Assembly (NCBI RefSeq): GCF_002232035.1
Contig: NZ_NKXR01000001.1
Span: 70,574 to 134,573 of the forward strand
Direction of reading: 5' to 3'
DNA length: 64,000 nucleotides
Source of the DNA: Collinsella sp. TF06-26
GTDB taxonomy: Bacteria; Actinomycetota; Coriobacteriia; Coriobacteriales; Coriobacteriaceae
The notes under the pieces were generated by a model, which saw only the letters and a program-made list of their open reading frames with translations, was not told the DNA's origin and did not search any database. Shown here in pieces: positions 8,215 to 18,400 of the stretch. Position 1 is the stretch's first letter. The number at the start of each line of letters is the position of its first letter. The translations under genes were made by a program, and so were the position numbers.

Positions 8215-9353
8215 TCTACCTGGATAACGCGGCGACGACCATGCACAAGCCGCAGACGGTCATCGATGCCGTGACGCAGGCGATGTGCTCGCTCGGCAAT
8301 GCCGGGCGCGGCGCCACGTCGGGTGCCCTCGATGCCGCTCGTACGATTCACGGTTGCCGTGCCAAGCTCGCGCGCCTTTTAGGTTGCCCGAGGGCGGACC
8401 ATGTGTGCTTTACGCCCAACTCTACGGCGGCGCTCAACACCGCCATCTGTGGCGTGGTGCGCCCCGGCGACCGCGTGGTCACGACGGTGCTCGAGCACAA
8501 CTCCGTGCTGCGTCCGCTCAACCGCCTGGCAGTGGAGCGGGGTGTGACCGTTGAGCATGCGGGCTGTGACGCGAACGGCGTGCTCGACTATGACGAGCTC
8601 GAGCGGCTGGTCACGCCCGGTACGCGTGCCGTGGTGGTGACGCATGCCTCTAATGTGACCGGCAACGCGGTCGACATTGCGCGCGTGGCGGCCTTGGCAC
8701 ATGCCGCGGGTGCGCTTGTGATCGTCGATGCCTCGCAGTCTGCCGGTACGGCGCATATCGATATGCAGGCCATGGGGCTCGACGTGGTGTGCTTTACCGG
8801 CCACAAGGGGCTCATGGGCCCGCAGGGCACCGGCGGCCTGGCCGTGGCGGAGGACGTCGACGTGGCGCCCTGGGCCATGGGTGGCACGGGCGTGCACAGC
8901 TTCGATGCGTTGCAGCCCATGGAGTGGCCCACGCGGCTCGAGGCGGGCACGCTCAACGGTCACGGCATAGCGGGCCTTTCCGCAGGCCTTGATTTTATCG
9001 AGGCACAGGGTGGAGTTGAAGCGATTGCGACTCACGAACGCGCCCTGGCCGATCGCTTTCTCGCCGGTGTTCGTGAGATTCCGGAAATCAAACTCTACGG
9101 TGCCTTCGACCAGTCAGCACGCTCGGCGATCGTTTCGCTCAACGTGGGTGATATCGACTCTGCCGAGATCTCGGACGCGCTCATGCAGGGGTGGGGGATT
9201 GCGACGCGCCCCGGTGCCCATTGCGCTCCGCTCATGCACCGCGCGCTGGGAACCGAGCGCCAGGGCGTGGTTCGGTTCTCGTTTGGTTACTTCAATACGG
9301 CCGAGGAAGTCGACATGGCGATTGAGGCTCTGCGCGATTTGAGCTGCGATTAG
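8211..9353 (+). CDS. Class V aminotransferase of the cysteine desulfurase family, selenium-cluster type
   Basis: This 380-residue PLP enzyme resembles the EF2568-type desulfurase family that travels with YedF and DUF3343. It has IYLDNAATT at the N-terminus, the PLP lysine in TGHKGLMGPQGTG (Lys199) and the catalytic-loop cysteine in GAHCAPLMH (Cys338). It would release sulfur or selenium from cysteine or selenocysteine and feed the carrier proteins or SelD, which is inferred from context. The ATG at 8211 overlaps the previous stop. No clear terminator follows. The next 126 bases hold only the leader of the giant surface gene. Confidence 0.88.
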   Translation: MIYLDNAATTMHKPQTVIDAVTQAMCSLGNAGRGATSGALDAARTIHGCRAKLARLLGCPRADHVCFTPNSTAALNTAICGVVRPGDRVVTTVLEHNSVLRPLNRLAVERGVTVEHAGCDANGVLDYDELERLVTPGTRAVVVTHASNVTGNAVDIARVAALAHAAGALVIVDASQSAGTAHIDMQAMGLDVVCFTGHKGLMGPQGTGGLAVAEDVDVAPWAMGGTGVHSFDALQPMEWPTRLEAGTLNGHGIAGLSAGLDFIEAQGGVEAIATHERALADRFLAGVREIPEIKLYGAFDQSARSAIVSLNVGDIDSAEISDALMQGWGIATRPGAHCAPLMHRALGTERQGVVRFSFGYFNTAEEVDMAIEALRDLSCD

Positions 9354-9390
9354 ACCAACCTTTTGCGCCCTTAGATAAACCGTTTGCGCT

Positions 9391-9475
9391 ACCTTCCCGC
9401 ATTGTCGCTTATACAGGGTAATGTGAAATGATGGCCCACTCTGGGACTCTGTATCTTTGCGAATTGCGGGAAGGT
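9391..9475 (+). promoter_or_regulatory. Long-range stem that would hide the ribosome site of the giant gene
   Basis: ACCTTCCCGCA (9391-9401) is perfectly complementary to TGCGGGAAGGT (9465-9475). The 3' arm contains the Shine-Dalgarno (GGGAAGG, 9468-9474) used by the ATG at 9480. An 11-bp stem with a 63-base loop would block initiation when formed. TTATACAG in the loop could be a -10-like box. If transcription starts after it, the 5' arm would be absent. Confidence 0.5.
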
Positions 9476-9479
9476 TCCT

Positions 9480-12400
9480 ATGAACAGGATCACTGCTGCC
9501 CTCTATAGGTTTTTGGTTGTCTATCTTTCGGTCGCGATGGTCGTGACCTCGATACCACTTGCGCCCCGCGCGGCTTATGCCGATGACGCCGGGGCGCTTG
9601 CCGCTGAGAGCGAGGCCCAAGAGACCGACTCGGGCTCCGATACCGATGCGGTCGATGAATCATCACCTTCGGACGAAAGCGCTTCATCTGCGTCTTCCGA
9701 CCAAGAGAATAATACGCAGGACGACTCATCCAGCGCGGCATCCGACGCCCCCGGGACGAGCCTAGCGCAGGACCTCACAAGTGCTGCGACCGATTTCGAT
9801 GCTGCTAAGAGCTCGCCTGCAACGTCAGAGTCCCCGTCCGACGACAGCGAAGTCGATGCCCTCACGTACGAGCCAACGGTCTATGAGTATGCCAAGTTCA
9901 TGCCGAACTACTACCTGTATCCGTGCGATGCAGACGGAAATGTAACGGTAGAGATTGATGAGAACAACCCGCGCGAGAACTCCGTCGACGGTCGGATGGT
10001 AACGAATTTGATTATCGATTACAGGACGGATTTAGTCGACGTACAGCTCTGCGCCGACTCGACCAATCTGCGCTCAGTGCGCTTTGAGAACAGCTCAATT
10101 TCTAAAATCGGAACACACGCCTTCTATAACTGCCCGAACCTCATCGATATCAGCCTTTCCGGTATGACTATCGGTCACATCGGAAAAGAGGCATTCTATG
10201 GCTGCAAGTCGCTTACGAGTTTGAACATCAACGAGGTTGCCACCATTGGCTCTATGGGCGACGCCGCGTTTGCCGGGAGTGGGCTGGTGTCGACGGGACT
10301 CGACAAGGTCGTTGGCCTCACGTCGATTCCCGACAGCGCCTACGAAGGCTGCAAGGCTCTGACCGATACCGGCCTGGACAAGAATACCTCCATTACATCG
10401 ATTGGCGTTTGCGCGTTCAGGTTCTGCTCGAACCTTGCTACCACAGGGCTCGAGAGCAACACAACGGTCGAAACGCTTGGCCACACCTGCTTCTACGGCA
10501 CCGACTTGAGCGGCGGGCTGACGCTGCCATATAACTCCAAGATCGAGGAGTTGCCGGAAAAGGCGTTTGGCAGTACCAATCTCGAGACCGTGTTCTTTGG
10601 ATGCAACCATGAGGTGCTCATTAACACCGACACGTTCCCCAAATACAACATGACCGTCATGGTCCCCGCCAAGATGATTCCGAAGTATGCTAACGGGCAT
10701 CCCAAAGCTGTTTGGGAGAGGTGCAACGGCTGCCTGCCCGTCCCGGTGGGCAAGGTGCTCGAGAACGTTGAGATCTCATGCGACCCCAACAACATGACCT
10801 ATGAGCCGGGGGACACCATTTCGCTCGAGGGCATGAGCGTCGAGCTCGATTACCCGCATACGGTATCGATTTGGAACTACGAAGCCCTCATAAAGGAAGA
10901 ACTGGGTGAGTACCTAACGGCGACTCCCCGCGACGGTGACGTCTTCGATGAGTCGATGGACGGACAGCCCGTAAAGCTCGTGTATGACGATGGCTATTCA
11001 CATTTTGAAACCCAGACCAAGGGCACGCTACAGCTTAAGAAGCCTGAGCCGACGTCGTTCCAGATCTCCTATGCCCAAACGATCGATAAAGGCGAACGCA
11101 AGCTGATGGACGGCGTTGAGCTGCCCGATGTTTCCGGCGTGACGACGATCGATGCGGGCGCCGAGGTCACGCTCGATGCCGGTGCTTTGGGGATGCTCAA
11201 CGACAACCTTACCTTTAAGGGCTGGTATGACACCGAGTCCGGCAAGTACATCTCCAAAGAGACGGTCTACACGTTTACGCCGGATAAGGACCTGTCCCTG
11301 GAGGCTCGCTTTAAGCTCAAGGACTATGCGGTGCATGTCAACGATGCGCAGGCGACCGATTCGTCACAGGACTATGCGCACCTGAGTGTTACCGTTCAAA
11401 GCTGCTATCGCAATGCCGGCGAGACGGTCGACCTTTCTGCCGCCACGGATAACGCGCTGTTCCTGGGCTGGTATCTGGGTGAGGGCGATGACGCCTACGC
11501 CGTGAGCGATCAGCTCGACTTTACCTATACGGTGAACGAGGCGGACGCGACTGTGTCCGAGGATGAGAGCGACTCCAAGATCGAGATCACTCCGCGCTAC
11601 TGCGCTCCGCAGGCGAGCGTGGTCCTGAGTGCGGACGGGGTCGATGAGAACGGGCAGCCGCTCGGACAGTTCCTTTCCACCGGTCTGTACGGCATCGGGT
11701 CACGCGTAACGGTCGTGGCGGTCCCGTTACCCGGCTATGTGTTTGACTACGCGACCGATGCCCTCGGCAACGTTGTCTTTACCAGCGACGATGGTCCGTC
11801 CTATACGTTTGTGCTCGAGGGGGATGTGCAGTACACCGCGCATTTCCGTGAGGCGACTGGCCCCGACGAGTCGCTCGCGGCGCTGAAGGCCGCGCTCATC
11901 GCCGCGATAACGGCTGCGGCCGTTCTCGCTACCATGTATGGCTTGGGCGAGATTGTCGACCCCATCGCGGCCGACGCGGTGATTGAGATCGGTATGGCCG
12001 ACAACATTGAGGATGTTGCCGCTGTGGGCACCAAAGTACTCAAGGAGATCAAGGACATCATCGACGACCACAAGAAGCCCAAGCCTCATGGCGACCATAA
12101 GATCGAAATAATTGCCACCGCGCAGCCCGAGGTGGGCGGCGTCGTTACCGGAAGCGGTATTCACTATGAGGGGACGGTCGCCACGCTCGAGGCTGTCGCA
12201 AATCCCGGCTATCGCTTCGTATGTTGGAAAGAGAACGGTGTCGAGGTCTCGACATCTCCTCTCAAGACGATGACGATCACGGACCTGACGCCCGAGGTCG
12301 TAAAAATGACGGCCGTTTTCGAGAAAAAAGTCGAGATTACGGCGGTTGCCGAAGCCGATGGCATTCAGGCCGATTTTTCGACAGGCTGCACCGCAAGCCC

Positions 12401-15400
12401 CGTAAAGCAGAGCATTACGCGTGGCGATCAGGCTATGGTCACTGCGAGCGAGGGTCCCGACTATGCCTTTGTGGGATGGCTTGAGGACGGCATCGAGGTT
12501 TCGCCCGAGCGCACGTATATCTTCAAGGCCGAGGTCGACCGCCATCTGGTTGCGCGCTTCCGCAAGGCGGACAAGACCATTCTGGTGAATACCGATCCCT
12601 TCGATAGCGCCGAGGTGCTGTGCGATGGCGTGCCAGTCGTGGATGGCAAGGTTCGCGCAAAGGATGGGGACATTCTCACGTTTACGGTGCGCCCCAAGTT
12701 ACGCCCCGACAATCCGGAGAAAACATACCGGTTTGTAGAATGGCGCGAAACCGATGCACAGGGCATCACGATTGCCAACAAGCAGGAAGTTTGCGAATAC
12801 CGCGTTAACGGGAATGCTCGGATCGAGGCTGTGATGGACGGCAGGGATGCGCACACTGTGCGTGCCGATGCCGACCCGCTCGAGGGCGGTACCGTTACGC
12901 TGAAGCGCGGCGAGACTGCCGGCATGGTACTCGAGGTTCCCGAAGGCGAGCGCGTGACCGCGGAGGCCGCCACATCCGAGGGCTATATCTTCGACGGCTG
13001 GTATCTGAGCAACGGCGGCTCGGATGCCACCTCGACGCTGGTTTCGAGCGAGCGCTCCTATACCTTTGAGCCCATTACCGACTGCGTGATCCAGGCAAAG
13101 TTTACGCGTGCCTGCAAGGTGGACGTTGTCGTTGAGCCGGCCGCGGCCATGGCGGGCAAATATTTGGTGCACGGCGAGGGCTACTGCATGAAGGGCGAGC
13201 CTGCCACGCTGAGCATTGAGCTCACGGCCGAGGCGAGCAAACAATTTACCTTTAAGGGCTGGTACGACGCCAAGACGGACCTGCTTTTGGGCACCGATCC
13301 CAGCTACCTCGAGTTCTATCCCGAGGACGTGGAATGCGCGGTGCGTGCGGTGTTTGAGGAAAACACGTATACCGTGACGGCGAAGGCAAAAAAGACCTTT
13401 GTTGAGCGCGGTGCCGTTGAGATCGAGGGGCACCCGGGGGCATCTTCTGTTACCTGTGGCTACGGCGATACGGTGATGCTCAAGGCAAAGGCCAACGACG
13501 GCTATCGTTTTGACCATTGGAAGGATGGCTCCGGTAAGGAGTACGATACCGCCGAGCTGGTCGTCAAGGTCACCAAGAGCGATACCTATACCGCGATTTT
13601 TACCGACTCAAAACCCGAGGTCATCGTCACCGCCGATTCATGGCTCGGCGGTACCGTGACGTGCAATGGGACCGTGGTGAAGCCTACGACCGATACGTTC
13701 AAATTAGGGGAAACCCTTCATTTGACGGCCAAGGCCCATCCTGGCTTTTTGTTCTGGGGTTGGTACGTCAATGGCCGCCTGAAGAGCCTTAAGCACGAGA
13801 CCTCGTTGGTTGCGAAGGCTCGCGGTAAAACCGGGCACTGCGTTATTACCGCGGGCTTTGTGCCTATCGATACCGTCTGCGTGCCCCTCGCTGATCCTGC
13901 GGAGGGCGGCACCGTCAAGGCGAGCCGCGTTCTTGCGGACCGCGGCGCGGAGGTTGCCCTTAAGGCAACGCCCAATCCCGGTTATGTCTTTACTGGTTGG
14001 TATACGGCAGACGGCACGTTTGAGTCTGCCGATGCGGAGTTCACCTGCCACCAGGAGCGCAGCCATGTGCACGTCGCTCGCTTTATGGCGAAAAGCTATG
14101 ACGTCGACGCCACGACGGTAGTCGATTCCGGCACCGGTTCGCTGGTCGAATCGAGTGTCGCCGGCTGGGTCGAGGGCACGGGTACCGTTGAGGCGGGGCA
14201 TGCCGCCACGCTGACCGCGCATGCGCTTTCGGGCTATGCGTTTGAGTATTGGGCCGATGCTTCGGGCGCCGTGGTAAGCCGTGACAGTACCTATCACGTG
14301 ATGCCAACGTCCGACACGACGCTCCAGGCCGTGTTCTCGGCAAAGCAATATACGGTGGACGTCTCCTGCGAAGAGAGCATGGGCACGGTCGAGGGCGCGG
14401 GGGCGTATGCCGCCGGGCAGGTCGCAACCGTGCGTGCGGTCGCCGCCGAGGATACGGCTTTTGTGGGCTGGTTCCGTAACGGCACATGCGTGAGCTCCAA
14501 GAAAACCTATCGATTTGCCGTGCGTGAGGATACGTCGCTCTATGCCGTCTTTGCGTCGGGTTCGTATGTCGTGCATACCGTTGCTTCGCCTGCCGAGGGC
14601 GGAGCCGTGAGCGGCTTTGGTGGCTATGAGGCTGGCGACCGCGCAACGCTTCGTGCGATCGCCAACACCGGGTATTCGTTTGCGGGTTGGACGGACGACA
14701 AGGGCGAGACAGCCAGCGAGAACGCCGACTATACCGTTAAGGTCGCGGGTGACGCCACCTATACAGCGACCTTTACGCCTAAGTCCTATCAGGTCGTTTT
14801 GAGCGCGAGTGACGATAGCGTTAGCACCCTGAGCGGCGAGGGCTCCTATCAATTCGGTGATACGGTCGAACTCAACGCTACGCCTATGGGTACCAAGCGA
14901 TTTGCCGGTTGGTATGTCCTGAATGCCGAGGGCAACAAGTTGCTGCTGAGCTGCGACGCCCATTGCTGGGTTAAGCTCGACAAGGATATGGTCGAGGGGC
15001 TCGAGGACGATACGTTGGAGCTCCAGGCCGTGTTTGCCGATCCGTACGAGGTGACCGTTACGGGCGAGGTCGTGGTGAAGGACAAGACTTCGAACAGGGG
15101 CTGCCGTGTTACGGGCAGCGGTAGCTTTGCCGTGGGCGACCAGGTGGAACTGTCCGCTGTTGCCGGTATGGGCTATCGCTTTGTGGGCTGGAGCACCGAT
15201 AAGGAGGGCACCTCGATTGTCGAGACCGCGACGACCCTCGATGTGACCGCCACGCAGGACATAACGTACTACGCGCAGTTCGAATCCGATGGACAGGTGA
15301 CCATTACCGTCACTGGCTCGTCCATCTTCCGCGGTACGGCCCTTCTTGTCGACGGCATTCCTGCCGGCAGCAGGTCCTACGACAGGGGCGACATGTTTAT

Positions 15401-18400
15401 GGCGATTGCGATCCCGTGGAAGAAGTACCACTTCTCTCATTGGGTCGACGATGCGGGTGTCACGGTGAGCTACAGCGCGTTCTATATCGGTACCGCAAAG
15501 GAGAATAGGCAGCTTACGGCCGTGTTCTACGAGACGGGCTGCGATGTTCAGGTCGCTACGTATCCTAAGGATGCTGGCTTTTCGATGGTAGCGCTCGGTA
15601 CGGGTGGCTCCTACCACTCCGCGGCGATTATGTTTACCGTGCCGCATAAGGGTTGGAAGTTTAAATACTGGGTCGATGAGAACGGCATGCCCGTTGGCTT
15701 TACGCCGGTCATTAACCGCGTGGTGTTTGGCAACCGAACCTTTACGGCCGTTTATGAACGGGCGACGATGTCGGTGACGGCGGTTGATCCGCGTCAGGGC
15801 GGACACGTCGAGGGTTCCTCCGAGGACGAATCTCTGGGCTATGCCGTGACCAACGAAGTCGAGAACGGTGAGTCCACGACCCTGACTGCCGTTCCCGATG
15901 CGGGGTATGTGTTCGATGGGTGGTATGCGCGCAATGACGACGGGTCGTTGGGCGATGAGCCGCTGAACACGGATACTACCTGGACGTTTGTCCCCGAGGA
16001 CAATATGACCGTCGAGGCGCGCTTTGCGGAGGCGCCCAAGTACAAGGTGACGGCCCGAGCGGTCAACGGATCGGTTGATTCGGAGTCTGCTTTGGTCGCT
16101 ACGGATGGTAAGGTGACGCTTTCGGCGACGCCCGATGAGGGCTGCTACCTGACGCGCGTGACCGTTGCCGAAGAGGCAGGTGATGACGGTTCGGCCGGCA
16201 ATGCCTATGACCTTGATATTTCTGACTATAAGGGTGGGGCGTACGAGGTCACACTGAGTGGCGTGAGTGCTCCGCAGCAGGTTACGTTTGAATTCGTGAA
16301 GGCTGCGGCTCCGGAGGTGCTCGCTCAGCCGCAGGATGCGAGTGCTTACGAGGGCGATCCGGTTGAGCTTTCGGTCGTCGCCGAGGCGGGGCGCAACGTT
16401 CGCGTCCATGCGGCCGTGTCATCTGGATCCGCTGCAGACGTCAAGCTGAGCTACCAGTGGTATCGCGTGTCTGACGATGGCGGCAAGGCGGTGGCGCTGA
16501 AGAGCGAGACGGGGGAGACTCTTTCGATCGCCCAGCTCGACAGCGACGGCGAAGGCGAGTACTTCTGCCGCATTACGCAGAGCTACCTGGGCACGGTGGC
16601 AAAGACGGATACCGAACATGCGAAGGTATCCATCGTGCCCCGAGAAGCACTTGTGTTTAACGGGCGCGTGCTGCCGGTGGCGACCGCTCACGATGAATAC
16701 CGCGCGCAGATTGCCGGCGCTATGGGCGGCAAGGCGCCGTATGCGTACAACTTGGATGATGTTGAGGTTCCTGAGGGCATGCAGCTGACGCTGGCAGATG
16801 ACGGATCGGGCGCCTTGGTGCTCTCGGGCGTGCCTGCGGCCACGGGTGTGTGTCGCTTCAAGATTAGGTGCACTGATGACCTGGGCAACAAGTGCGATGC
16901 GCACTTCGCGCTGCTCGTGAAGGCGAAGAAAGCCCCGCTTGCATTTGAGGGCCAGACCTTTACCTACAACGCGACGGCGCAGGCCCCGGAGCTCTCGGGC
17001 GTGCCCGAGGGTTGCGAGGACGATGTCAAACTGACCTATGTTGGCACGGGTGACACACATTACTCGTCGGATCAGGCGCCGGTGGATGCCGGCACGTATC
17101 GTGCGGTGGCGACGCTCGATGCCAAGGGATATGTCGGTAATGCCTCCTGTGACTTCACGATTGAGAAGGCCCCGGTCGATATTTCGATCGAGACGTCTGA
17201 TGTGACATACGATGGCGCACGACACGGTGCGGCGGTTGCGGTTGCCGGCCTTGATGCGTCTGCCTATTCCGTTGCCTATCGCGGTATAGATGGAACGTCC
17301 TATGGTCCGACGGCGCTGGAGCCGTGCGACAGTGGCAACTACCGCGTCACGGTTAAGGTGACTGACCCCAACTATCAGGGTAAAAAGTCCGCCGAGTTCT
17401 CGATTACAAAGGCAAGCCAGGTCATTATGGGAACGACGAGCTATTCGGGTGTTTACGGTGGAGACCCCATTGTGTTTAATAACGTTGCCCAGACTCCCGT
17501 GAGCTTTGAGCTGGTTGATTCCGATGACGATGCGGGCCCGGTTTCGATTAAGGGACGCTGCGCGACGGTGAAGGCCGCCGGTACGGCACGTGTTGTCGCC
17601 CATGCCAAGGCGTCTCGAAACTATCTTGCCGCCGAGGACGTCGGGTTGTCGGTTTCCGTTGCACCTGCCCAGTTGCTGGTGAAGGTCGACGATGCCGAGC
17701 GCTTTGAGGGCCAGGAAAATCCCGAGTTTACTTCCAGCTTGGTGAGCCGTTGCGACACCTCGGACGTAAAGGTCACGTACTTCTGCTCGGCGAATAAGAA
17801 ATCGCCAGCGGGTGAGTACCAGATCGACGCGGCGGTCGCCGATCCGAACTTTGATGTCGCGGTCGACCCCGGCACGCTGACGGTCAAGAAGAAGCCCGAG
17901 CACTACAAGGTGACGGCGAAGGCAGTCAACGGTTCGGTCGACAATGCTTTGGTTTCGGTTGTTGAGGGCGGGGACGCGACCCTCTCGGCGACGCCCGACG
18001 AGGGCTGCTACCTCGAGCGCGTGACGGTCGTGCAGGCCGGCTCGGATGCGACCGTTGACCTCGACATTTCTGATTACAAGGGCGGGGCGTACGAGGTCAC
18101 GCTGAACGATGTCACCGCATCGCAGGAGGTCACGTTCGAGTTTGCGAAGGCGGACGCTCCGCGTGTGGTCGCGCAGGCGCAGGACGTGAGCGTCCACGAG
18201 GGCGATACCGTCGCGCTCTCGGTCGCTGCCGAGGCAGGCAAGAACGTCGCCGACCACGCGGCCTCGTCCACGGGTTGCGCTGCCGAGGTTGAGCTCTCCT
18301 ACCAGTGGTTCCGCATGGTGAATGGCAAGGCCGTGGCGCTCGGGGGCGAGACGGGGGAGACGCTCTCGCTCGCGGACCTCGACGACGAGCTGGCCGGCGA

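Noticed and set aside
13704-16409. 901-codon open frame on the minus strand
   Set aside because: It is a shadow of the repetitive surface gene and shows no independent domain or ribosome site.
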